A stretch of 64,000 bases of DNA from Botrytis cinerea B05.10 (Eukaryota > Ascomycota > Leotiomycetes > Helotiales > Sclerotiniaceae), in NCBI RefSeq assembly GCF_000143535.2, contig NC_037310.1, positions 2,790,001 to 2,854,000 on the forward strand, written 5' to 3'. Position numbers and translations under genes: made by a program. Below the pieces are notes generated by a model. It was not told where the DNA came from. It did not search any database and saw only the letters and a list, made by a program, of their open reading frames with translations. The number at the start of each line of letters is the position of its first letter. Position 1 is the first letter of the stretch. Shown here piece by piece: positions 22,131 to 33,769 of the stretch.

Positions 22131-23895
22131 ATGCGTGAGATTGTATGTATTCCTCTCTCTTCATTTACGATTTCTACGCCTTCTTGCAAGACGCGTCGAC
22201 TTTACCCCTGAAAAGCACCCCACTATATATTTTTTAAAAGTAACATATCGCTGACCAAGTAACTTTTCAATCTACAGGTCCATCTTCAAACCGGCCAATG
22301 TGTAAGTAAACCCATCCAAATGTATTCTATGAGCTTTGCTGACAATCTGCTCAGGGTAACCAAATTGGTGCTGCTTTCTGGTACGAGATCTCGGATCTGC
22401 GAAAGCTCTGCTTCGCGACAACCTCAGATTGCAACTAACCATATCACAGGCAAACTATCTCTGGCGAGCACGGTCTTGACGGTTCCGGTGTGTAAGTAAA
22501 ATCACAAATTCTTCTCGTACTTGAAACGTTACTGATATTGTTTACAGCTATAATGGTACATCCGATCTCCAACTTGAGCGTATGAACGTCTACTTCAACG
22601 AGGTATATATACACAATTTCGACTCTGCGAAAACCGTCCGCTAACCCCTATAAGGCTTCTGGCAACAAGTATGTTCCCCGTGCCGTCCTCGTCGATTTGG
22701 AGCCAGGTACCATGGATGCTGTCCGTGCCGGTCCTTTCGGTCAACTCTTCCGTCCCGACAACTTCGTTTTCGGTCAATCTGGTGCTGGTAACAACTGGGC
22801 TAAGGGTCATTACACTGAGGGTGCTGAGCTTGTCGACCAAGTTCTTGATGTTGTCCGTCGTGAAGCTGAAGGCTGTGACTGCCTTCAAGGATTCCAAATT
22901 ACCCACTCTCTCGGTGGTGGAACTGGTGCCGGTATGGGTACGCTTTTGATCTCCAAGATCCGCGAGGAGTTCCCAGATCGTATGATGGCTACCTTCTCCG
23001 TCGTCCCATCGCCAAAGGTTTCCGATACCGTTGTCGAGCCATATAACGCAACTCTCTCTGTCCATCAATTGGTTGAGAACTCTGACGCGACCTTCTGTAT
23101 CGATAACGAGGCTCTTTACGATATTTGCATGAGAACCTTGAAGCTCAGCAACCCATCTTACGGAGATCTTAACCACTTGGTTTCCGCCGTCATGTCCGGT
23201 GTTACCACCTGTCTCCGTTTCCCTGGTCAACTTAACTCAGATCTCCGAAAGTTGGCTGTTAACATGGTTCCATTCCCCCGTCTCCATTTCTTCATGGTTG
23301 GATTTGCTCCTTTGACCAGTCGTGGCGCACACTCTTTCCGTGCTGTCACCGTTCCAGAGTTGACTCAACAAATGTACGACCCTAAGAACATGATGGCCGC
23401 TTCCGATTTCCGTAACGGTCGTTACTTGACATGCTCTGCCATTTTGTAAGTTTGCCCTGTAATCAATCTGCCAAAATCTTGTAGAAACTAACTTTCTGTA
23501 GCCGTGGTAAGGTTTCCATGAAGGAGGTTGAGGACCAAATGCGCAACGTCCAAAACAAGAACTCATCCTACTTCGTTGAGTGGATCCCTAACAACGTCCA
23601 AACCGCCCTTTGCTCCATTCCTCCCCGTGGTCTCAAGATGTCCTCCACCTTCGTTGGTAACTCGACATCCATCCAAGAACTTTTCAAGCGTGTCGGTGAT
23701 CAATTCACTGCTATGTTCAGAAGAAAGGCTTTCTTGCATTGGTACACTGGTGAAGGTATGGACGAGATGGAGTTCACTGAGGCTGAGTCCAACATGAACG
23801 ATTTGGTTTCCGAGTATCAACAATACCAGGATGCCTCGATCTCTGAGGGAGAGGAGGAGTACGAAGAGGAGGTCCCAATTGAGGGCGAGGAATAG
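22131..23895 (+). CDS. tubA: beta-tubulin, carrying Ala at codon 198 (benzimidazole-resistance allele)
   Basis: Seven exons: 22131-22142, 22278-22301, 22355-22380, 22450-22491, 22548-22602, 22655-23445 and 23502-23895, coding for 447 aa. The protein polymerises with alpha-tubulin into microtubules. It starts with the MREI motif used in tubulin mRNA autoregulation, holds the GTP-binding loop G-G-G-T-G-A-G (about 140-146) and ends in an acidic tail. The first five coding exons are tiny, as in other filamentous ascomycetes. Codon 198 (23087-23089) is GCG, Ala; benzimidazole-sensitive fungi have Glu (GAG) there. Residues 6 (His), 50 (Tyr), 167 (Phe), 200 (Phe) and 240 (Leu) are the sensitive-type residues. 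This single change, E198A, is the well-known high-level carbendazim/benomyl resistance mutation. Confidence 0.98.
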
Positions 23896-24878
23896 ATATC
23901 TGATGTCATTCCTACTTTGCTTCTTTGAGAAAACGACGGGCTGGTTACTAATCTTGCATTAGTAGCAACACGATGTCGAATCATATTTATTGATAGCAAG
24001 GTTGATAATTTCTGAAGTGTGGTTTGTTTTAGTCTTTTTGTTAATTAGGAGCGAGTGGTATTGAGGGCGTAGAGCGACTACACATCGTCGATACCCTATG
24101 GAGTAGTTCATCTTGATGGATTAAGAAGTCAAGACTATTTTACAACTTGATGCCTACTGCAAATTTATATGGTGATGTCAAATGTGCTAAATATCCCACC
24201 TAATACCGAAAGAGTCTACTGAGACCCCTGCTAAGATAAGGTTTCACGCATTTATTATTGCGATGGACTGTCAGGGTATCTTCTCTACATTCATTTTGAG
24301 TGGTTCCATATCGTCAAGATCATCACTTCCATGCTCACACCTCAATGCACACGAGAAGAGTCTTGAGACAATTCAAGTCGATTAGAATCGCTCCACTTGA
24401 AAAGTATCAGTTTCTGAAATCAGTTGAACATGCATTTAGGAAATATCTACAGAGGCACTAACGGTCAATGTCGGGTGTACTTAAGTTTCCACTTCCATAC
24501 ATGCAACACTGCATCAGTCACGAAAATTCTTTTCTCGTCTTCTGATAAGAACTTCATGTCATGTATTTTGGTCAGAACGTTTCAATTGGCTGTCTTCTCT
24601 TTAACTGCCACATCTGACAGGGGAATATGGTAAGGCTGGCAATTTCAACTAACCTCATTCGGTTATCTTTGTGGCTGAAGAGGTGAAAATTTTGGTCTGA
24701 TAAAGAAAAACATTGAAGGAGAGCACGTAGGTCAACCCCACCATTTCATAGACTATTGTTGGGGCCCGTCCCTCAATTGAATCCACAACTGACATTACTC
24801 ATAACTTTCCAAGAATATAAACAAACTTGACCTCTTCAATTACTCCTCATACAATTTTCACATATACAAAACTTCAAA
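23896..24878. other. tandem intergenic region before argininosuccinate synthase
   Basis: Tubulin 3' flank followed by the argininosuccinate synthase promoter. No supported gene. I looked for a perfect Gcn4/CpcA site (TGASTCA) in the last 200 bp and saw none. The leader before the ATG is A/C/T-rich as is usual for fungal genes. Confidence 0.45.
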
Positions 24879-26362
24879 ATGGCAAAGGATAAGGTAAGAT
24901 TCAACCTCAATTGTGCACAGAATAGAGGGGAACAGAGCTTGAGCTGATGCTTGTTGATTTCAGGTCTGTCTCGCCTACAGTGGTGGTTTGGATACCAGCT
25001 GTATCTTGGCTTGGTTGATTGAGAAGGGATATGATGTTGTCTGCTTCATGGCCGATGTCGGCCAAGAGGGTACGATACTCTACATTTCTACGAGAAGCAA
25101 GACTTTACTAATGAGAGAGCAGAGGACTTCGAAGCTGCCAAAGCTAAGGCTATGAAGATTGGAGCTGTTGCATGCTACGTTGAGGATTTGAAGAGGTATG
25201 CAAACTTGTCCATTCATGTGGGAGATCTCAATTGACATTGCATCCAGAGAATTCGTTGACGAACTTTGCTTCCCTGCCGTCCAATGCAACGCCATCTACG
25301 AGAACGTATACTTGTTGGGTGAGTCATGCACATATACTATATCAGAAGACCTAAGGAGAGTTTCGAGGCTAATGGGGTCGGAATATAGGTACATCTCTTG
25401 CCCGTCCAGTCATTGCTCGTGCACAAATCACAGTCGCCCAAAAGGAAGGATGTATTGCTGTATCTCACGGTTGCACTGGAAAGGGTAACGACCAAGTTCG
25501 ATTCGAACTCGCATTCTATGCTCTTCAACCAACCATTAAAGTCATTGCCCCATGGCGTCTACCAGAATTCTACGAGCGTTTCGCAGGCCGCAACGATCTT
25601 CTCGAGTATGCTGCTAAGGCAGGCATTCCAGTCAGCAGCACAAAGGCAAAGCCATGGAGTATGGACGAGAACTTGGCACACTGCAGTTACGAAGCTGGTA
25701 TCTTGGAGGATCCAGATGTCACCCCTCCAGAGGATATGTGGAAGTTGACTGTTGATCCATTGAAGGCTCCTGATCAGCCAGAAGACTTCACTCTCGTTTT
25801 CGAGAAGGGTCTCCCAAAGAAGCTCATCACAAATGGCAAGACCATCACTGATTCAGTCGAGCTCTTCCTCGAATCCAACGCCATTGCTCGTCGTCACGGT
25901 GTTGGACGTATCGATATCGTTGAGAATCGTTTCATCGGTCTCAAGTCCCGTGGATGTTATGAAACTCCTGGTCTCACATGTCTCCGCTCCGCCCACGTTG
26001 ATCTCGAAGGTTTGGTTATGGACCGTGAAGTCCGTGCTCTTCGTGACCAATTCGTCACCTACAACTACTCTAAGATCCTTTACAATGGTCTTTACTTCTC
26101 TCCTGAGCGTGAGTTCATCGAGGAATCTATCGTTGCTTCCCAGAAGAATGTCAATGGACAAGTCAGATGCCGTGTGTACAAGGGTACCTTCAGTGTCTTG
26201 GGTCGTTCCTCAGAGACCGAGAAGTTGTACGATGCAAGCGAGAGTTCAATGGACGAAATTGGTTCATTCGCTCCTGCGGATACTACTGGTTTCATCAGCG
26301 TTCAATCTATCAGATTGAAGAAGTATGGTGAGGCTAAGGCAGCTGCTGGTGAAAGACTATAG
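24879..26362 (+). CDS. ARG1: argininosuccinate synthase
   Basis: Five exons: 24879-24893, 24964-25069, 25123-25195, 25248-25318 and 25389-26362 (412 aa; yeast Arg1 is 420). It joins citrulline and aspartate with ATP to argininosuccinate, the penultimate step of arginine synthesis, in the cytosol. The ATP pyrophosphatase loop S-G-G-L-D-T-S is at residues 11-17, formed after exon 1 (MAKDK) joins exon 2. The conserved [14 protein letters not shown] and L-E-S-N-A-I-A-R segments follow. The four introns (70, 53, 52 and 70 nt) all lie in the first third of the gene; joins were confirmed by family residues across each junction, for example LLG-TSLARP. Confidence 0.96.
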
Positions 26363-27649
26363 ATGGATCTTGACACCATAACGGCTTGAATTTAGTCTGA
26401 GTCTTGGATTGGACCTGAGACATTCGGGAACTTGCAACATCGCACAAAATGCAGATGAGACACCGATTGCCTCCGGTCCTCGGAGTGCAGATGGGAATGG
26501 GAATATGTAAACTAAAATGCTACACAAAAGTCGCATATGAATGAAAACAGACCAGCTTGTTATTGCCAGTGCCGCTTCAATTCATGATGATTTATGTGTT
26601 TGTTTCCAAGAAAAGACTTAATGATGATTACTAACAGATATCTGGATCTGCTCTTGGTCAGGTACCATGCTGCACTCGCTTGACCCAAGTACACCCCCTT
26701 CTCGCCTGCATCATTTTCATCTGATCTCCCTTGTGTCATTGCATCTCATGTCATTTCGTTTCGTGGTTTTAGATAGATGCCGAGATGTACAAGCAGGAGT
26801 TGCATATGTATGCATGCGAGACAGTGGCAGAGAGCCGTTTGGGGATGTTAGTTCTTTGGTCCCTGGGTTCTGGTAGAGCAATATGCAGGGCTTCTTGAGG
26901 TGGTAATTGGTCATAGGGAGGGTCTATAACAGGGGAAGATGTAGGCATTGTACGTTCTTTGTGTAGATATATGAGGTAAATTCAAGGTAAGGTAGGGCAA
27001 AGCAGAGTAGAGGAGATGGGAAGACGAAGGGGGGACGAGAGAAATGGAAAAAAACGCTTAGACGACTCTGGCAAAGGTACACAGACGAATGCACTACTGC
27101 TGCTGGGCCAGTGGACAACTATCCTATCTTCTAGAAGCAAGCTTCGATGGGAAAGTACATACGATCAATGTACTCGGTCAAATGCTTCGTTTAGCGTTGA
27201 GTTTTGCCAGATGCAAATTGTTGCTTGCAGTTCTGATTTTGATTAGTATCGAGATAATCACAAGTTGCCATTTACAAATGAGGGATGGATAGGGTTGAGG
27301 GTGGAAATTTAGAGTAGAGAGACGGGTTGGATTGCTGGGTGGTATTCGCATTCAGATGCACAGTTTAGTGTTCATCTAGAGAACCTTAATCCTCAAAAAC
27401 AATAACGCCATGTGCCGATGTTGCATTCTGGGATGGAATTCACGCAGTGCGGTATAGGAGGAATATTATACATGTCTCCTGCATGGAACATGGATGGAAT
27501 TTGGGATGTGCATGGAGTGAAGTATAGAGTTGTGGGTTTTAGTTGAGTTGTTGTGTTTGGGGATTCTATATCTTTATTTTTATTTTTGTTTTATTTTTTT
27601 TGGCTCGGGGGTTGGAAGTTGTGGTGATGGGGATAGATGGGGTAATGAT

Positions 27650-27681
27650 TTGATTTGATGTGATGTGATGTGATGTGATGG
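27650..27681. repeat. TGATG pentamer tract
   Basis: Six consecutive units of TGATT/TGATG. Confidence 0.8.
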
Positions 27682-27753
27682 GTTACACTGCCTCTTTTCT
27701 TTCTCTCTTTTTTTTTTTGGCTGGCTGGCTGGTAATGGCGCTGGTGTGTTTGC

Positions 27754-27827
27754 TATGTATATATGTATGTATATATGTATGTATATATGTATGTATATAT
27801 GTATGTATATATGTATGTATGTATATG
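27754..27827. repeat. TATATGTATGTA 12-mer minisatellite
   Basis: About six near-perfect copies of a 12 nt unit made of alternating TATA and TGTATG; purine/pyrimidine alternation makes it prone to slippage and unusual helix geometry. Confidence 0.9.
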
Positions 27828-28585
27828 TGGAGGTAGTCGTGTATTGTAATGTAGCAATGGGCGCTCTCCATCATGTTTCTATTTTTTTCCCCTCATTTGT
27901 TTGATATTCGCAGCAAAGTAGAATGCACAAGAAAACATGTATGAATATGAAATATGTCATCATCTCGCGTTCTTCCCAAAACATAGCATGTTTCGACGCG
28001 GAGATGTAAGACTGCATTGCACGCTGCAAATATGTAGAGTGGGCAAGGCGGTGTGGAATTGGTGGTGGTGTGTTAGGGGAGCGGAGTGTATGGTGCTTGG
28101 TATTTCTGCTATGTAGGTTATATATATATATATATGGTAGGGCTTGGTGTATAAATGGGGCGTGGAGTGGTTTGATTGGGGTATACTGTATGATGTATAC
28201 TATATGATGTATGAGATGCAAAATGGTGTGGTAGCACAGACAGCGATGCAAGCGGCGCGCGATTTTTCCGATTTGGGAATCTCGGGATGGAGATTTGTGT
28301 ACGTGTAGTAGTCATGGGATAGGAAAGGCAAGGGAAGTCAAGATCGGACAAGGAGAAATGAATGGACTGTGTCTATTTTTATGGACGACTGCAGAGGAGA
28401 GTTTCTGGCGGCGGCTCACTTTCTTTCGTGTTTTACGGCTGGAGCTGGAGCTGTGCTGCTGCTTGTTTGTGGTACTACGAGTGACATCTGGCTACAGAGA
28501 ACACACCACACACATGGCTTCGCCGATATCATCAAGCATGTTGTGAATTCTTTAATTGATGTATCAAACCATCGCCACTAAACTT

Positions 28586-28629
28586 AAAGAAAGAAAGAAA
28601 GAAAGAAAGAAAGAAAAAAAGAAAGAAAG
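28586..28629. repeat. (GAAA)n tetramer repeat
   Basis: About eight GAAA units, then an A-run and two more units. Confidence 0.9.
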
Positions 28630-29908
28630 GAACAAAAAGGAGAAGAATAGAAACACATCAAATCCCGTCATCTGGCATCGATAGCCCATTCTCAGCGCCG
28701 CAACAAACTTGCACCAGCCTGCTCAGGCTCGAAGATCGAGTATGTAAGCCTGCATCTCGTACCTGCACGAACATGCGGGATTTTGCAGATGGGACTCGTA
28801 CCGTTCGGAATGGAATCAGATGAATGGCTCCGCGTGTACGCGTTCGTACGTACGTACCTGACTGAATCTTCGGGGAGAGAGGTAAGGCGATCTGCTTCGA
28901 AGATAGGGAGGGTAATACCCGTCTTACCTCATTTTCGACGGGTCTGCCTGTGACTCAGCGATACATACACTGAGCAATGAATGAATGTACTTTGTAATAT
29001 TTGTTGTAGCCAGAAAGAAGTATGCAGTGGCCATTTCTAGAAGTTTTCCAATTTTGGAACATCCTGGCATAATTGGGGGTGGTGGTTAGTATGATGTGCA
29101 GTTGGTTGGGTCATGATTTAATTTGTGATGGATGAGTAAGGAGAGCAAGGAGAGTGAGTAATGGGGGCCGAGTAAAACGTGGTTCGAGTGGACGTGTGAT
29201 AGAGGAGTGCATAGTGCTCTCGTATAGGTACTGTGATATCCAATCAGTCTTAGTTGAGCACCAGTGAGGGCCTAGTAGGTAATAGGTATGGTACTTATTC
29301 ATCTTCAGTAAGGGTTACAAAACACAGGGAAGAAAATAGACGAGCAAGAAGTAGGATTTTGAAATTGGATACAATTGTATGCATGAGAATGGGGGAAATG
29401 TCTCTTTGGGGTAAATCGTATCGAGTGCAAGTGTCTAGACTCTGGATTCTGAAGGACGATCCGTACATCCGGAGAACAAGGTTAAAAGGGAAAATCTTGA
29501 AGATATAAATAACCTTTGAAGTTTGTGCTGCCTTGTGGTGAATCAAGAAGGTATAGTAGGAGGATGGAGGTAACGTGTGAGTGGATAGATACTCCACAGT
29601 ATTTAATGTGTGTTAAATTTTGGGATTGAAATTGAAATGAATGGGTCGATTGTGACAATAATAATTTATGTAATTCCAAGACTAGTTCTTTAGCAATGCC
29701 TCGCTTTCTCCCCATCAGCCCTGTTTTGGAGAAGATAAAATGTACAGAATCATTGTAAAATAATCCATATAATTTAAACAATTAAAATTCAAACACTAAA
29801 CTCTTGGGGGATATGCCGTATATCCCGAGACACAAGATTGAAAGCCTCAATATGTTGTACATTTGAATTGGCAGACGTAAGAGTTCTCTATTGATTGATA
29901 ACATTTAC

Positions 29909-30003
29909 CCGTGCGTGCCGTTTGTGGAGAATTGTCTCCAATTGAGATAACTCGCGCGAAGGAGCTGAGGGCGCAAGACGAAGCGAAGCGAGCTACTATA
30001 CAT
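29909..30003 (-). CDS. putative first exon of a mitochondrial protein, remainder unresolved
   Basis: From an ATG at 30003 the minus strand codes 31 residues with the hallmarks of a mitochondrial presequence: Arg/Leu/Ser-rich, no acidic residue, and an R-Q-F-S-T-N cleavage-like site near residues 23-28. It ends at a good splice donor (GTAAAT, 29908). One possible acceptor at 29721 opens a frame reading G-L-M-G-R-K-R-G-I-A-K-E-L-V and running to about 29482, but that frame becomes low-complexity and I recognise no family. This could be the start of a small unrecognised gene, a remnant, or chance. Confidence 0.3.
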
Positions 30004-31067
30004 CGTAGTAATCGTCGTTATGGGGCAGATTAAATGTACTCGGTACGATAGTATGCAAGGGTATAGTAAGAATGAAAGAAAAAACTGTGGATGTTGATGA
30101 GATGTTAGGCAAGGAGAAAACGTGGAATATTCAGCTGTCAGGGATGAATTTAGGAGTGGTTCGTCAACATACAAGCAAAATGGAGTCAACTGTAGGTGTG
30201 GGTGGTATTGCGGCGTAGAGCACGAGGATACAGGGTTTCTCATAAGTATGACCAGGTCTCGCAACTATATCGCGGTAAACAGGATCTGGAAGGTCGACGG
30301 GTTGAAGGAATAGCATTCGACTGAACAAGTAATTTGTAAGATCTCAATTCAAATATGCCGCACACGATGTAATACAGTAATACAACTAGATTGCTTCTAG
30401 AATGAAGAACGTAGGGTACCTGACATTCAATCGGGGGAACTTTATGTAGTGCTTATTACAGTGTGTATACGAATACTACACTGCAGCATGGTAGTTACGT
30501 GGTTCATTGAAGCATACATATGTAGCTAACAAATGCGATGAAGGGTTAAAGCGTTGACATCTTGGCAATTAAAAAAGACACATGTGACACTCTAGGATCG
30601 TTTCGTCGAATGAAGCACATCTTGAGAAAGCCTTGTTTAGGGTAGTACCATACATCCGGAAGGAATGAGGAGGTTCCTCGTACTTGTGTAAACATGGCTA
30701 GTCCAAGTTAAATTCGGTCCGAGGTAGCCAATGTCTCAATCATCAACTGTCAACCGCAGGTGTTTTGTGGCAGATCTAAATGCGGTACAGAATATTTTAT
30801 TATACTTCCGGACGGAAATCTTTAACGGACTTTCTCTGTCAAGAATAGTGGATCATTCTTCACAGTTGCATGAAGAAACCGGATAGGATAAGCATCTGAC
30901 TTCCGGTAGTATCCAATGCTCATTGGCCAACACCAGAATTGACAAGGTGTTTCAGACGAACCTCGTGTGGACAAGGTTGAAAGCGGGGGTGGATATATCG
31001 TGGCGCGATGAGATTGCCGCCGGAATCACTGTGGAGGCCAATCATGTATGTACCGGTCCGTCGATTC
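30004..31067. other. intergenic, nothing recognised
   Basis: No gene, repeat or RNA structure could be supported. Short frames (30122-30313, 30923-31120) have no coding character. Confidence 0.4.
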
Positions 31068-32386
31068 CTATGATACATTACACCCAAAGAACCAGGCCAT
31101 CCAGCTCTGCCGCATTGTAGGGGCATCTTCACCCTTTCTAGAATCCAAATCCGTGTAACCTTTCTCATTGGGATCATCTCGATATGGTGTATCGATATTC
31201 TCTTTGTCTGTTATGGCGGATATCGAGACGACACCCAGGGAAAAGTCCCCTTCTTGGGTGCCGAAAAAGCTTGTCAAAGTTAGTAAAAATGGTATCGATT
31301 TGACTGACAGAATTACCTTCGCATCATAATACTAAATCTTTTAATGTTCTTCAAATCTAGAGGGATGGCATCTTTCTTTTCCCGTCCCCTATAAGTGGGT
31401 TTCAAATCTGCCCACTTCACAAAGATCGATGAATGATCTCCCGGGCCCTTGAAGTCAAACTCCCAACTAATCGTGCTTTGTTCTCTTCCATTGGGACTTT
31501 TTGGAAGTAGTTCATCTTTGAGGATAAAGGTGTACATTTTTCCATCGCTCTTTCCTAAATCGAGTAAAATTCCATCGTACGCTGAGAGATCCCACTATGT
31601 ATTTAGCTGTTAGCGTGAAGCCCCTCGCCAGTTGACACATTTGTGATAAAGGGTTTCGTGAATCGCCCAAAATGTATATTCATCATTACTGGGAAGAAGA
31701 AAAGACGCTTCTGTATCCAACTCCACAAACAGGTCTAATTTCCGGCCGCCACGCGACATAAATTTGCGTCTGACTAGTGATACAACTCTGTACCCAGCCT
31801 TATGCAGAGCAGAATTCTACAGTGTTGCAATGGGATTGGAAGCCATGTACGATTGTAGCATTCTAGATCGTGTACAGACAACCCCCGATTGTCTCCCGAC
31901 AAGCATGTTTGATGTTCTAGCCGAAATGAGACTCTGGAGGTAGATATGAAAATAGCTCAGAGCAGGCCATGTAAAATTACCAGGTGCTCTTGAACCAATG
32001 TAACGATAAGAGCCGATCTGGATAGAAAGCAAGCAACATGTTTGGCGTGTACATTAAGCGCTCCATTGAGTTCACTTGAAACACCGGGATGATTGAGGAA
32101 ACCCATGCCTCGTCTATACTAACTTACAGTGTGATCTGCAGCCGTCCTCTGAGATGCAAAGCCTGCACCCCCCAGAGTTTTAATGTCCAGTGTACCCCTG
32201 AATGTAGCTATGGAGGAAGACGTGGAACATTCAAGATAAGATTGTGAAGCTCCACCCCGGACTCTATCATCACTTGAGGTCCAGTCAAGGGCCGACCAGG
32301 GTCTTGGTAAATGAGGCGTTAGTAAAGGGTTGACGAATGCTTCTGCGGAGATCTTGTGCTTACTTTGAACCACCAAAAAGATCCAT
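31068..32386 (-). CDS. CIA30-domain protein (complex I intermediate-associated protein 30 family)
   Basis: Four exons on the minus strand: 32386-32364, 32302-32128, 31594-31317 and 31269-31068 (225 aa). The joined N-terminus reads M-D-L-F-G-G-S-K-P-W, followed by the CIA30 core: W-T-S-S-D-D-R-V-R-G-G, then T-L-G-G-A-G-F-A-S-Q-R, W-D-L-S-A-Y-D-G, and the late I-M-M-R-S-F-F-G-x-Q-E-G-D-F motif that itself spans a splice junction. Founding members assist assembly of NADH:ubiquinone oxidoreductase; this short single-domain type, without a visible mitochondrial presequence, is of less certain role. Introns 1 and 3 are 61 and 47 nt with CTAAC branch sites, but intron 2 is 533 nt (32127-31595), far longer than any other intron in the window. 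Confidence 0.88.
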
Positions 32387-33769
32387 TGCCAGAATTGGTA
32401 CTGATTATTTCTTAACCTTTAGATGCGCAAACTCTTTTGAGGTATCGTATTGTCGATATTGTATGGGTTCTAGATTATGGTGGCACTGATAAATGGCCAA
32501 TGGTAATGTTGGGTAGTGATAATGGTTCAATTGACGTTGGGTGAAGTTTAAGATATTACCTGGTACTAGCAAAAGGGAACTTCCGTTCGGTTCTGCATCA
32601 AGCCATGAAAACAAACTTAAGGCAAGCTTTCAGATACTTCTCATTACGACCTTAATTACCTGTGTGCTTTTGAAGATAAGATCAGGAGGCAATAATTCCA
32701 AATCTCATGCCGTGTCGATGATCCAATAGATTTGCAGATATTACATATATCTATATTTACATCTTACAACCGCGTCGTATTTACCAATTCTCTGGGAAAT
32801 CATCTCGTCAACTTACCTAAGCGCGTGTATTGACCTTCGACACTGTATTGTTGTCTGTGCGTCAAATCAAGCAATGGCAATTGTGGGGGTAAGATTGGTT
32901 AGTTAGTGCCCTGTCTCCTGTCCTGTCCACCGGCCAGGGAGCCATCTACACTCGGACTTATTAAGATATCTGGATATGCTTGGAAATGCTTTCCAACAAC
33001 GCTACCAACAAAACAAACACCAACAGTAGGGTGAGGACCGCTAACACTCCAAGGATCAGGACCGTTGGTTGAGATTCACAACAAAGCATGCACTAACCGT
33101 ACGATGCGGCAATTTGATGCTAGTATGAGAACCAATTTCGGGCATGGTTCTTCAAGGAGTATAACCCGAGTTTGTGCGAGGAAAAAAAAACTGGTCAGTT
33201 ACGGATCCTTCGACCGAGACTCTGTGGCCTTATCCTCCCCTTGCTCTACTCGAACTACGATGGCCCCCAATTCCACGGCGTATCTTTGTGTCTGAATCGC
33301 ACATTCGACTGTTGGAACGGAGACGGGTGCCCGCGCAGGTCAAATCTCAATGTGCAAATAAGCATATGTGGTGTGTTGGTGGCTATGAATATATCCATGC
33401 CGAACGAGGCATTTGGCACACGGCAATGAAAATCACTGAAGAACTGTTTGGAATACACATCACAGTGGCATTGAGAGTATGGCAAGGCATTGTGTAGAGA
33501 AGTCGTTTCGAATTTTGCTATACAAAAGAATGAAAGAGAAAAAACACTAATCGTACTGGGTATTTACATTAGGATCGTTCCTTCATTTCTACCAGCACTA
33601 AAACAAACTCCGTACACTCCTGACTCCCATTGATTGCCCCACCAATTCTTCCTTCGTTTCCAAGCAATGCCCAATCCATCTAAAGCGAGTGTCGAGCACT
33701 TCGAACTCTGTTTCACATATCCCAAGCAAAAGAACCAAATATCCCAAATTGTTATTTTGATACCCTCTC
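32387..33769. other. intergenic, nothing recognised
   Basis: Upstream of the CIA30-domain gene (-) and downstream of the bZIP gene (-). Three overlapping frames at about 33065-33497 on the plus strand are short, and each reads as random sequence. Confidence 0.4.

Larger units (their letters stand above)
26363..29908. other. gene-poor, microsatellite-rich region, 3.5 kb
   Basis: No gene could be supported. The short frames mostly read simple repeats, for example a His-Thr-Tyr-Ile run on the minus strand at 27683-27874. Noted structures are a TGATG pentamer tract (27650-27681), a TATATGTATGTA repeat (27754-27827), a TA tract (about 28113-28135) and a GAAA tract (28586-28629). Confidence 0.45.

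Noticed and set aside
22595..23230. 211-codon frame on the minus strand opposite beta-tubulin
   Set aside because: It is the antisense shadow of the highly codon-biased tubulin exon 6, and its residues mirror that bias.
27683..27874. Minus-strand frame with repeated His-Thr-Tyr-Ile
   Set aside because: It is produced by the TATATGTATGTA minisatellite.
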